Source: an uncultured Loktanella sp. (GTDB taxonomy: Bacteria; Pseudomonadota; Alphaproteobacteria; Rhodobacterales; Rhodobacteraceae). From it: a DNA stretch of 64,000 nt. The notes under the pieces are model-generated. The model ran no database searches, had not been told where the DNA came from, and was given only the letters and a program-made list of their open reading frames with translations. Shown piece after piece: positions 47,568 through 56,306 of the stretch. Each line of letters opens with the position of its first letter. Within the stretch, counting starts at the first letter, position 1. The DNA is taken from assembly GCA_937132065.1 (NCBI GenBank), contig CAKZNT010000054.1, positions 54,949 to 118,948 of the forward strand, written 5' to 3'. Position numbers and translations under genes: made by a program.

Positions 47568-48509
47568 ATGTCATCAATTTCGGCAGGTTCAAATCGCACC
47601 ACACGCAGCTGGTATAAGCGAAATGAAATCGCAATTACGCCGTGGCTATTCCTGCTGCCTGCAATGCTATTCTTCGCGATCTATGTGATCATCCCGATTG
47701 GGCAAAGCGTTTGGATCAGCTTTCACCAATGGGACGGCTTGGGCGAGAAAACCTACATCGGCACGGCCAACTACGAACGCCTGCTGGGCATCGGCGAGCA
47801 AAAGATTGACCGCAAGTTCGAGACCTCGTTCTGGAACAACCTCAAATGGCTTGTGCTTTATTTGCTCGCGGTTCCTGCGGGCTTATTTATTGCCCTGTTC
47901 CTCAACCAGACAGTGCGGGGCATCAGGATATATAAATCCCTGTTCTTTTTTCCGTTCGTGATCTCGCAAGTCGTCGTGGGCCTCGTGTTTTCGTGGTTCT
48001 ACCTACCACGTGAAGGCCTGCTAAACGCGATCCTTGCGGTGTTTGGCGCGGGTCCCGTCAACATTTTGGGCGATCCTACGCTTGCCACTTACGGCATCAT
48101 CGCCGCGGGCCTATGGCCGCAGACCGCCTATTGCATGATCTTGTATCTGACGGGGTTAAACGCCGTTGATCCCGAACAGGTCGAGGCCGCACGCCTTGAC
48201 GGGGCTAAAGGCTACAAGATGCTCTGGTATATCATCTTGCCGCAACTCAAGCCTGCGACCTTCATCGCATTCGTCGTAACGATCATCGGCGCCTTGCGGT
48301 CATTCGACCTGATCAGCGTCATGACCAATGGCGGACCCTTCGGCTCGACGCGCGTTCTTTCGTTCTACATGTTCGAGGAATCCCTGTCCGAATTCGGGTT
48401 CCGTATGGGCTATGGGTCTGCGATTGCGGTTGTCTTGTTCTTTATCATGCTCGGCTTTATCGGATACTTTTTGTATTCCATGTGGCGCGACGAAAAGGAG
48501 GCACGCTAA
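47568..48509 (+). CDS. Sugar ABC transporter permease 1 (MalF/UgpA type)
   Basis: 313 aa from MSSISAGSNRTTRSWYKRNE (47568), preceded by CGGAGG; the track ORF starts upstream of that site. Six membrane helices and the binding-protein-dependent EAA loop, EAARLDGAKGYKMLWYIILPQL, that docks with the ATPase. It shares one base with the next permease (TAATG). Confidence 0.92.
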   Translation: MSSISAGSNRTTRSWYKRNEIAITPWLFLLPAMLFFAIYVIIPIGQSVWISFHQWDGLGEKTYIGTANYERLLGIGEQKIDRKFETSFWNNLKWLVLYLLAVPAGLFIALFLNQTVRGIRIYKSLFFFPFVISQVVVGLVFSWFYLPREGLLNAILAVFGAGPVNILGDPTLATYGIIAAGLWPQTAYCMILYLTGLNAVDPEQVEAARLDGAKGYKMLWYIILPQLKPATFIAFVVTIIGALRSFDLISVMTNGGPFGSTRVLSFYMFEESLSEFGFRMGYGSAIAVVLFFIMLGFIGYFLYSMWRDEKEAR

Positions 48510-49357
48510 TGTTTCCAACCCCTATCGAAAAGCGGTCGCGCAACTGGCAGATATCCTATCAGGTCATCCTGCCCTTCGCGTTGATCTTATGGTTGCTGCC
48601 CTTGATTGCTGTCGCGATGTTCTCGATCAAACCCGCCGCAGACTTTGCCAACGGGAATTACTGGGGGCTTCCCTCCAGCTTTGAAGCCATATCAAACTAC
48701 GGCAAGGTATTCTTTGAGTCCAATATGCCGCGGTATTTGCTGAATTCGATGATGATCACCATCCCAACGGTCATTGGCGCGGTTGCCCTGTCGTGCATGG
48801 CTGGTTTTGCGCTCGGCGTTTACCGGTTCAAAGGGAACCTGTTCATCTTCTTCATGTTCATCGCGGGCAATTTTGTGCCGTTCCAGATCCTGATGGTTCC
48901 TGTGCGGGACCTGACGATCAGCCTTGGCATGTATGACAGCATTCAAGGATTGGTGCTATTCCACATCGCGTTTCAAACCGGATTTTGCACCCTGTTCATG
49001 CGCAACTTTATTCGCGCTCTGCCCTACCCGCTCATCGAGGCTGCGCGCGTCGAGGGTGTCGCGGAATGGCGCATCTTCTGGTATGTGGTTCTGCCCTTGA
49101 TGAAGCCCGCGTTGGCCGCACTTGCCGTTTTGATCTTCACATTCATCTGGAACGATTACTTCTGGGCTGTTGTTTTGACCCAAGGGCCAAGCGCGCAACC
49201 AGTCACAGCGGGCATCACCGAGTTCAATTCGCAATTCCGCGCCGCGTATCATTTGATGAGTGCGGGCTCGATTGTTGCAGCCTTGCCGCCCGTCGCGATG
49301 TTCTTTTTGATGCAAAAGCACTTCATCGCGGGTCTGACGCTTGGTGCGGTAAAGTAA
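48509..49357 (+). CDS. Sugar ABC transporter permease 2 (MalG/UgpE type)
   Basis: 282 aa from MFPTPIEKRSRNWQISYQVIL (48509). Six membrane helices, with EAA loop IEAARVEGVAEWRIFWYVVLPLMKP. Typical second permease of a CUT1 importer. The start overlaps the stop of permease 1 and an AAGGAGG ribosome-binding site lies in the end of that gene. The alpha-galactosidase gene begins 4 bp after it ends. Confidence 0.93.
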   Translation: MFPTPIEKRSRNWQISYQVILPFALILWLLPLIAVAMFSIKPAADFANGNYWGLPSSFEAISNYGKVFFESNMPRYLLNSMMITIPTVIGAVALSCMAGFALGVYRFKGNLFIFFMFIAGNFVPFQILMVPVRDLTISLGMYDSIQGLVLFHIAFQTGFCTLFMRNFIRALPYPLIEAARVEGVAEWRIFWYVVLPLMKPALAALAVLIFTFIWNDYFWAVVLTQGPSAQPVTAGITEFNSQFRAAYHLMSAGSIVAALPPVAMFFLMQKHFIAGLTLGAVK

Positions 49358-49361
49358 GAAA

Positions 49362-51443
49362 ATGATGAACACCTATCGTATTGATGACGGACGTCAGACG
49401 CTTGTACTTGCCACCCAAAGCGACCGCTTGCCGCAAGTCGTCTATTGGGGCGCAACGCTTCCGCAGACCGAAGACCTCGCGGCAGTTGCGGCAGCGCATA
49501 TGATCGACGTCACGGGTGGGATGCTTGACGAGAACCCGGACCTGTCGCTTTGCCCCGAGGCCGCGCGTTCGTTTCCGGGACAAGTCGGGCTAATCCTGAG
49601 TGATGCAGACGGGCGCGCCATCCTGCCGCAGTTTTCTGTGACAGATGTTGCGCAAGGCCAGACGCTTGCGTTCACCAGCCGCGACGATAATCACGGCCTG
49701 ACCCTGACGTTCACATTCAAGGTTGATACCCATAGCAATGTGATCACCTGCCAAACAACGCTGGCGGCAGATACGCCTGTTCGCCTGCACTGGCTGGCCG
49801 CACCTGTTCTACCTGCCCCGCAGCACGCTCGCGAGATGATCGACGTTTCGGGGCGGTGGTGTGGCGAGTTCCAACTTAATCGCACGCCGTGGACTGCGGG
49901 TTTGCACATGCGCGAAAACCGCACAGGGCGCACAGGGCACGAGCATTTTCCAGGCCTGTTGGTCCCTTCTGCTGGCGCGACGAATACGAGTGGGGACTGC
50001 TACGGGTTTCACTATGGATGGTCGGGCGGTCACAAGATGATCGCCGAAGAACTGCAAGACGGGCGGCGTCAGGTCCAGTGGGGCAATGCGCCCGATACCG
50101 ATAGCGCGCCTGCGACACAGTTTGAAACTTCGCCTCTCTACATCACTTATGCCGATAACGGGTTGAATGGATGTGGGGTGAGTTTCCAGCGCCATTTGCG
50201 CGATAACATCGTCACTTGGGCCGCACCAAACGCGCCCCGTCCCGTGCATTACAATTGCTGGGAGGCCGTATATTTCGATCACCAACTCCCCGTTCTGACC
50301 GACATTGCCGACCGCGCAGCCGCACTTGGCGCAGAGCGGTTTGTGCTCGATGATGGCTGGTTCGGGTTGCGCGATGATGACACCAGCAGCCTTGCGGATT
50401 GGGTGATTGACGGCCGAAAATATCCTGACGGGCTGGCGCCGCTGATCACACATGTCCAGAGCCTTGGCATGACGTTCGGCTTATGGTTCGAGCCTGAAAT
50501 GATCAACGGCAACAGCGATGTTTATCGCGCCCATCCCGAGTGGGTGCTTGGGGCTTGCGATCAAATTCTGGGTCGCCAGCAAAAGGTGCTGAACATGGCC
50601 CTGCCAGAGGTGCGCGATTTTCTGTTTGACCGGATTGGCGCAATCCTTGGCGGAAATGACATCAGCTATATCAAGTGGGACCACAATCGCGTTCTCCCAC
50701 AGCCTGATGCGGCGCAGACACGCGGCACTTATGCCTTGCTTGACCGGCTGCGCGCCGCCTTTCCAGCCGTCGAGATCGAAAGCTGCGCATCGGGTGGCGG
50801 GCGCATAGATTACGGCATCCTGAGCCGCACGCAGCGGGTCTGGCTCTCGGATAGCAACGACGCGCTTGAGCGGTTGCGGATCCAGCATGACGCGGCCCTG
50901 TTTTTGCCAATGGCTGTCACGGGAAGCCACGTGGGACCGCGGGTCTGCCACACATCTGGCCGCACAATTGACATCACAATGCGGGCTTGGGTTGCAGCCC
51001 AGCGCCACATGGGGTTCGAAATGGACCCCCGAGAACTGGACGACCGCGAAACGCAGGTGCTCAAGGACGTGACGCAGTGGTGGAAAGACAACCGCAACTG
51101 GATGTATCACGCTGACATTTTGCGGCTCGATAGCGCGGACCCTGCCGTGACCGCCGAACTGCAGCTTGCCCAAACGGGCGCGCAGTTCGTCGTGTTTGCC
51201 GGCAAGGCCGCAACATCAGCGCAAATTTCGCCACGTCCGTTGCGTCTAACGGGGCTCGACCCTCAGGCAAGCTATCGGATTTCACTTAGAAACCGCGACG
51301 ACATCAATCCGTTGTCACGCGGCACAACATTGCTCAAGGAACAGGATTTAACCATGTCTGGCACATACCTCATGAACAACGGGATCACCTTGCCTTGGTC
51401 GTTCCCCGAACGGATGTGGATCGTAGAAGGCGTGCGGGTATGA
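49362..51443 (+). CDS. Alpha-galactosidase, GH36
   Basis: 693 aa, no signal peptide, so cytoplasmic. The N-terminal beta-sandwich is followed by a (beta/alpha)8 barrel with GH36 signatures: RFVLDDGWFG, GLWFEPEMIN, the nucleophile Asp in YIKWDHNRVLP, ESCASGGGRIDYGIL and the acid/base Asp in VWLSDSND. It removes terminal alpha-galactosyl residues from imported oligosaccharides or galactosylglycerol-type solutes. It overlaps the dehydratase gene by 4 bp, so hydrolysis and galactonate breakdown are coupled in expression. Confidence 0.93.
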   Translation: MMNTYRIDDGRQTLVLATQSDRLPQVVYWGATLPQTEDLAAVAAAHMIDVTGGMLDENPDLSLCPEAARSFPGQVGLILSDADGRAILPQFSVTDVAQGQTLAFTSRDDNHGLTLTFTFKVDTHSNVITCQTTLAADTPVRLHWLAAPVLPAPQHAREMIDVSGRWCGEFQLNRTPWTAGLHMRENRTGRTGHEHFPGLLVPSAGATNTSGDCYGFHYGWSGGHKMIAEELQDGRRQVQWGNAPDTDSAPATQFETSPLYITYADNGLNGCGVSFQRHLRDNIVTWAAPNAPRPVHYNCWEAVYFDHQLPVLTDIADRAAALGAERFVLDDGWFGLRDDDTSSLADWVIDGRKYPDGLAPLITHVQSLGMTFGLWFEPEMINGNSDVYRAHPEWVLGACDQILGRQQKVLNMALPEVRDFLFDRIGAILGGNDISYIKWDHNRVLPQPDAAQTRGTYALLDRLRAAFPAVEIESCASGGGRIDYGILSRTQRVWLSDSNDALERLRIQHDAALFLPMAVTGSHVGPRVCHTSGRTIDITMRAWVAAQRHMGFEMDPRELDDRETQVLKDVTQWWKDNRNWMYHADILRLDSADPAVTAELQLAQTGAQFVVFAGKAATSAQISPRPLRLTGLDPQASYRISLRNRDDINPLSRGTTLLKEQDLTMSGTYLMNNGITLPWSFPERMWIVEGVRV

Positions 51444-53149
51444 CCAAGAAGAGACGCAGTCAGGCTTGGTATGGAAAGAGCGATCGTGACGGATTTATTC
51501 ACCGTAGCTGGATGAAAAATCAGGGCTTTCCTGATCACGCATTTGACGGGCGTCCGATCATTGGCATCTGCAACACATGGTCGGAATTGACACCTTGCAA
51601 TTCTGGCTTACGCGAACTGGCCGAAGGGGTGAAGCGCGGCGTCTGGGAGGCCGGTGGCTTCCCCGTTGAATTCCCCGTCATGTCACTTGGCGAGACGCAG
51701 ATGAAGCCGACCGCCATGCTGTTTCGTAACCTCTTGGCGATGGACGTGGAAGAGAGCATTCGCGCCTACGGTATCGACGGTGTTGTGCTTTTGGGGGGCT
51801 GTGACAAGACCACTCCGGGTCAATTGATGGGCGCGGCGAGTGTCGATCTGCCCACGATTGTCGTGAGCTCGGGGCCGATGCTGAACGGCAAGTTCAAGGG
51901 CAAGGATATCGGGTCAGGCACAGACGTCTGGAAGTTCTCGGAGGCGGTGCGCGCGGGCGAAATGACACTCAAGGACTTCATGAACGCAGAGGCGGGCATG
52001 AGCCGGTCCAAAGGCGTTTGCATGACGATGGGCACGGCCTCAACGATGGCCAGTGTCGTGGAGGCAATGGGCATGTCCTTGCCCACAAACGCGGCATTGC
52101 CTGCGGTTGACGCGCGGCGCATGGCCTTGGCACATCTGACGGGCAAGCGGATCGTCGAGATGGTCGAGGAAGACCTGAAGCTCTCCGACGTCATCAATCG
52201 CGCCTCTCTGGAGAACGCAATTCTGGCGAATGCCGCGGTCGGCGGATCGACCAACGCGGTCGTTCACCTTCTTGCGGTTGCGGGCCGTGTCGGCATTGAT
52301 CTGACCCTTGAGGATTTTGAGTTGGGGTCCGAAATTCCATTGCTGGTTAACTGCATGCCTTCTGGCAAATACCTGATGGAAGACTTCTGTTATGCGGGGG
52401 GCATGCCTGTGGTCTTGTCGGAACTGAAAGACAAGCTTCGCCCTGCAAACACTGTGATGGGTGGCGACATTAGCGCCTACGCGGAAGGCGCTGAATGCTA
52501 TAATACGAATGTAATCCGCGCGATGGACAACCCGTTAAAACCCGCCGCTGGCCTGCGGGTTCTCAAGGGGAACCTCGCGCCCAACGGTGCGATCATCAAA
52601 CCATCCGCAGCGACAGATGCCCTGCTAGAGCATGAGGCCGAAGCATACGTATTCGAGAGCATCGAGGACATGAAAGCGAACATTGACCGCGATGACCTAC
52701 CTGTGACGCCAGATACAATCCTTGTCCTCAAGGGCTGCGGCCCCAAGGGGTATCCGGGTATGCCAGAGGTCGGCAACATGCCAATTCCCGCCAAGCTGGT
52801 GAAAGAAGGAGTGCGCGATATGGTGCGCATTTCCGATGCGCGCATGTCTGGCACGGCCTTTGGCACTGTGGTGCTTCATGTCAGTCCTGAGGCAAACGCG
52901 GGGGGCAACCTTGCGCTCGTAGCGACGGGCGATCGTATCCGCCTTTCCGTAAAAGAGGGCGCGCTTGATGTTTTGGTCTCGGACGCCGTTCTGGCCGAGC
53001 GACGCGCCAATTGGACAGCAGACGCGCCCCATTACACCCGCGGTTATGCCAAGCTATATATCGATACCGTTATGCAGGCTGACAAAGGCGCGGATCTTGA
53101 TTTTCTTGTGGGCAAAGATACGCGCCCCGTCACGCGGGAGAGCCACTAA
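51440..53149 (+). CDS. IlvD/EDD-family sugar-acid dehydratase, probably D-galactonate dehydratase
   Basis: 569 aa from MTKKRRSQAWYGKSDRDGFI (51440); ATG overlaps the alpha-galactosidase TGA. Cys ligands for a Fe-S cluster sit in ICNTWSELTPCNSG, LLGGCDKTTPGQL and KGVCMTMGTASTMAS, the layout of L-arabinonate/D-xylonate-type sugar-acid dehydratases rather than biosynthetic IlvD. In this cluster the only missing step is galactonate to 2-keto-3-deoxygalactonate, so that is the inferred reaction; the usual DgoD belongs to the enolase superfamily, and no such gene is here. Confidence 0.85.
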   Translation: MTKKRRSQAWYGKSDRDGFIHRSWMKNQGFPDHAFDGRPIIGICNTWSELTPCNSGLRELAEGVKRGVWEAGGFPVEFPVMSLGETQMKPTAMLFRNLLAMDVEESIRAYGIDGVVLLGGCDKTTPGQLMGAASVDLPTIVVSSGPMLNGKFKGKDIGSGTDVWKFSEAVRAGEMTLKDFMNAEAGMSRSKGVCMTMGTASTMASVVEAMGMSLPTNAALPAVDARRMALAHLTGKRIVEMVEEDLKLSDVINRASLENAILANAAVGGSTNAVVHLLAVAGRVGIDLTLEDFELGSEIPLLVNCMPSGKYLMEDFCYAGGMPVVLSELKDKLRPANTVMGGDISAYAEGAECYNTNVIRAMDNPLKPAAGLRVLKGNLAPNGAIIKPSAATDALLEHEAEAYVFESIEDMKANIDRDDLPVTPDTILVLKGCGPKGYPGMPEVGNMPIPAKLVKEGVRDMVRISDARMSGTAFGTVVLHVSPEANAGGNLALVATGDRIRLSVKEGALDVLVSDAVLAERRANWTADAPHYTRGYAKLYIDTVMQADKGADLDFLVGKDTRPVTRESH

Positions 53150-53919
53150 TGTCGTTGCAAACCATTTTTCCAGACCTCAAAGGGCAGTCAGTGTTTATCA
53201 CGGGTGGCGGCTCTGGCATTGGCGCATTTCTAACTGACGGGTTCATGGCACAAGGCGCAAACGTCAGCTTTGTGCAGCGCAGCGATGCCTCTGCCTTTTG
53301 CGATGAGATGGAAGCAAAGCATCACCGCCGCCCGCATTTTCAGACCTGCGATATAGCCGATATTGCTGCCCTCAAGGCTTGCCTTGAAGCGACAGCCACC
53401 CATCAGGGCGCGATTACTGTCTTGGTCAACAATGCCGCCAATGACGCCCGCCACAGCGCGCTTGAGGTCACAGAGGCGTTTTGGGACAATTCCCAAGCGA
53501 TTGACCTGAAGTCCTATTTCTTTGCGTGTCAGGCGGTGGTTGCAGGCATGCGGGAAAATGGCGGCGGCGCCATCGTAAACATGTCCTCGATTTCTTACAT
53601 GATGGGCAATGCAGGCTACCCCTCCTACACAACCGCGAACGCAGGCATCAATGGCATGACGCGATCCCTTGCGCGCGAATTCGGGCCAGACAAGATCAGG
53701 TTCAACGCCCTTGCTCCTGGCTGGGTGCTGACGGACAAACAAAAAGAGCAATGGGTCACGCCAGAGGCGCTTGCCGCACATCTAGAACGGCAATGCCTCA
53801 AAGACACACTTGCCCCGCAAGACATCGTGGACGCCGTCTTGTTCTTGTCGTCTAATGCCAGTCGCATGATGACGGGCCAAACCATGGTTGTGGATGGTGG
53901 CGTTGTCGTTACCGGGTAA
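53149..53919 (+). CDS. SDR dehydrogenase, probable galactose 1-dehydrogenase (YxxxN)
   Basis: 256 aa starting MSLQTIFPDLKGQSVFITGGGSGIGAF. The NAD-binding TGGGSGIG and NNAAND are normal and the catalytic Ser lies in VNMSSISYMM. The active-site Tyr is followed by PSYTTANAGIN: where SDRs have YxxxK this has YxxxN, so the canonical lysine is absent. It ends MMTGQTMVVDGGVVVTG. Between the dehydratase (1-bp overlap) and kinase genes, the expected job is oxidation of galactose to galactono-lactone. Substrate inferred from context only. Confidence 0.8.
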   Translation: MSLQTIFPDLKGQSVFITGGGSGIGAFLTDGFMAQGANVSFVQRSDASAFCDEMEAKHHRRPHFQTCDIADIAALKACLEATATHQGAITVLVNNAANDARHSALEVTEAFWDNSQAIDLKSYFFACQAVVAGMRENGGGAIVNMSSISYMMGNAGYPSYTTANAGINGMTRSLAREFGPDKIRFNALAPGWVLTDKQKEQWVTPEALAAHLERQCLKDTLAPQDIVDAVLFLSSNASRMMTGQTMVVDGGVVVTG

Positions 53920-53932
53920 ACGAGGCATTTGA

Positions 53933-54853
53933 ATGAGCAAGAAACCATCAGCAAGCTGGATCGCCGTGGACTGGGGAACCTCCAATCTGCGCGTCTGGAT
54001 AATGGACGAAAGCAGCGCGGCAGTTGCCAAGGTCCAATCCACCAACGGTATGGGCGTGCTTGCTCCCGAGCAATTCGAAGATGCGCTACTTGCGCTCATC
54101 GACCCCTATCTGACGCACGGCACTATCACCCCCGTCATTTGCGCAGGCATGGTCGGGGCACGCCAAGGATGGGTCGAGGCGCCTTATGTCGCCACCCCAT
54201 GCACCCCGCCCAATCGCGCGGCGGCAACCCTTGTGCCGACAAAAGACCCGCGTGTTTCGGTTCACATCTTGCCAGGTGTCAAACAGATGTCGCCGCCCGA
54301 TGTGATGCGCGGCGAAGAAACGCAGATTGCGGGCGTTGTAAAACAGCACCCGAATTTTGACGGCATCCTCTGCTTGCCGGGGACACATACAAAATGGGTC
54401 CATATCAGCGCAGGCGAGATCGTTAGTTTCCAAACCTTCATGACGGGCGAGATGTTTGCATTGCTTGGGGGCCAGTCGGTTTTGCGCCATAGCGTCACAA
54501 CCGATGACTGGGACCAAGACAGCTTTATCACCGCAGCCGCGGATGGGATGGCACGCCCACAAGCAATCGCTGCAAATCTGTTCGGAATTCGCGCCGCAGG
54601 GCTGGTATCTCAACAAGATGCCAAGACCGCACGGGCGCGCCTTTCCGGGCTTTTGATCGGTGCTGAACTGGTGGCCGCACGCGCCTATTGGCTTGGGCAA
54701 AACGTCGCGATTGTCGGGGACGATAACATAGGTGACCTTTACCGCGCAGCCCTTGCCGAACAAGGGGTAACAGCTGCGGTTTGGGACGTGAGCGACCTCA
54801 CGCTTTCGGGGCTGATCGGCGCATATGACACGCAGCAAGAGGCAACAAAATGA
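53933..54853 (+). CDS. dgoK: 2-dehydro-3-deoxygalactonokinase
   Basis: Phosphorylates 2-keto-3-deoxygalactonate at C6 with ATP. 306 aa beginning MSKKPSASWIAVDWGTSNLRVWIMD; the DWGTSxLR phosphate motif is the DgoK signature. CAGMVGARQGWVEAPYV and GILCLPGTHTKWVHI follow, both typical. It overlaps the aldolase gene by 4 bp (ATGA). Confidence 0.95.
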   Translation: MSKKPSASWIAVDWGTSNLRVWIMDESSAAVAKVQSTNGMGVLAPEQFEDALLALIDPYLTHGTITPVICAGMVGARQGWVEAPYVATPCTPPNRAAATLVPTKDPRVSVHILPGVKQMSPPDVMRGEETQIAGVVKQHPNFDGILCLPGTHTKWVHISAGEIVSFQTFMTGEMFALLGGQSVLRHSVTTDDWDQDSFITAAADGMARPQAIAANLFGIRAAGLVSQQDAKTARARLSGLLIGAELVAARAYWLGQNVAIVGDDNIGDLYRAALAEQGVTAAVWDVSDLTLSGLIGAYDTQQEATK

Positions 54854-55458
54854 ACCGTAACATTATCGCAATCCTGCGCGGCATTACGCCCCCCGAAGCC
54901 GCAGACATTTGCCGCGTTCTTATCGACGAGGGGATCACCCGCATCGAAGTGCCGCTGAATTCACCAGACCCGTTTGAGTCGATTGCAGGCATGGCCGCCG
55001 CAGCAAGCGATGGCGTTGTGATCGGCGCAGGCACGGTGTTGAACGTTGAAGATGTGGCGCGGGTCAAGAACGCTGGCGGCACAATGATCGTTTCCCCCAA
55101 CGCCGACCCCGAGGTCATCACCGCAAGCAAGGCTGCGGGCATGCTGTCCTACCCGGGTGTGTTGACGCCAACAGAATGCTTTGCCGCCCTCAAGGCAGGG
55201 GCTGACGGGCTCAAGATTTTCCCCTCGTTCCTGCTTGGCATTGAGGGGCTCAAGGCGATCAATGCGGTTCTTCCCGCAGGAACGCAAACATTTGCGGTAG
55301 GCGGCGTTGGTCCCGAAAACTTCGACGCGTGGCTGGCGGCGGGTGCTGCGGGATTCGGCATCGGGTCAGGCATCTACAAACCCGGGTTTAGCGCCCAAGA
55401 TGTCCGCCAACGCGCGCGCGCGATTGTAACAGCCTACGACAATGCTCTTTCGCGATGA
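54850..55458 (+). CDS. dgoA: 2-dehydro-3-deoxy-6-phosphogalactonate aldolase
   Basis: Class I aldolase splitting KDPGal into pyruvate and glyceraldehyde 3-phosphate. 202 aa with ITRIEVPLNSPDPFESI (active-site Glu), VGGVGPENFDAW phosphate site, MIVSPNADPEVI, and the Schiff-base Lys in GADGLKIFPS. It starts in the dgoK stop and overlaps the lactonase gene by 4 bp. Confidence 0.95.
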   Translation: MNRNIIAILRGITPPEAADICRVLIDEGITRIEVPLNSPDPFESIAGMAAAASDGVVIGAGTVLNVEDVARVKNAGGTMIVSPNADPEVITASKAAGMLSYPGVLTPTECFAALKAGADGLKIFPSFLLGIEGLKAINAVLPAGTQTFAVGGVGPENFDAWLAAGAAGFGIGSGIYKPGFSAQDVRQRARAIVTAYDNALSR

Positions 55459-56300
55459 CCGCACGTGTATTTGACGATCGGACCTGCGCACTCGGGGAAG
55501 GACCACTCTGGCATCCAGAGCGAGAACAACTGTTCTGGTTTGATATTCTGGGCAAACAGCTTTTGACACGCGACGAAAACGGACCCTCCTCATGGTCATT
55601 TGATGAATATGTTTCTGCGGCAGGCTGGATTGATCACGACACCCTGCTCATCGCAACACAATCGGGGTTATCGCGGTTTGACATTGCCACAGGCGATAAA
55701 TCACGCGTCGCCGCTTTGGAACAAGACAACGCCATCACCCGATCCAATGACGGCAGGGCGGACCCGTGGGGCGGGTTCTGGATCGGCACGATGGGTATCA
55801 ACGCCGAGGAGCATGCAGGCAGTATCTATCGCTATTACAAAGGCGAACTGCGCAAGATCATCCGCGGTATTACTATCTCGAATTCAATCGCTTTTGCGCC
55901 CGACCGCAGCGTCGCCTATTACACCGACACGCCAAGCAGGCAAATCATGCAGGTCAGCCTCTCTGCCACCGATGGCTGGCCGATTGGCGCGCCAACACTT
56001 TGCATCGACCTCAACGACGGTGGGTTCAATCCCGATGGGTCTGTCGTTGATAGCGAAGGCTGCATCTGGAATGCCCAGTGGGGCGCGGGGCGTGTTGCAC
56101 GTTACACGGCAGCCGGGGCGTTGATCGCGGCCTATGACCTACCCGCGACCCAAGCCACCTGCCCTGCGTTTGGCGGCGATGACTTGCGCACGCTGTTCGT
56201 CACAACCGCGGCCCAAGACATCAACGGTGACCCTGACGGGCGAACCTTCCAAATTTCAACCGATACGCACGGGCAAAAAGAGCACCGTGTCATCTTGTGA
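55455..56300 (+). CDS. SMP-30/gluconolactonase family lactonase
   Basis: 281 aa six-bladed beta-propeller. Metal-site residues can be seen in CALGEGPLWHPERE (Glu), ITRSNDGRADPWGGFWIGTMG (Asn, Asp), IAFAPDRSVAYYTDTPSR and FNPDGSVVDSEGCIWNAQWG. In this cluster the expected substrate is D-galactono-lactone formed by the SDR dehydrogenase. It overlaps dgoA by 4 bp and lies 6 bp before the beta-galactosidase gene. Confidence 0.92.
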   Translation: MTARVFDDRTCALGEGPLWHPEREQLFWFDILGKQLLTRDENGPSSWSFDEYVSAAGWIDHDTLLIATQSGLSRFDIATGDKSRVAALEQDNAITRSNDGRADPWGGFWIGTMGINAEEHAGSIYRYYKGELRKIIRGITISNSIAFAPDRSVAYYTDTPSRQIMQVSLSATDGWPIGAPTLCIDLNDGGFNPDGSVVDSEGCIWNAQWGAGRVARYTAAGALIAAYDLPATQATCPAFGGDDLRTLFVTTAAQDINGDPDGRTFQISTDTHGQKEHRVIL

Positions 56301-56306
56301 GGCAAC

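Noticed and set aside
50481-51173. 230-aa minus ORF
   Set aside because: Antisense of the GH36 catalytic barrel; composition typical of high-GC antisense frames.
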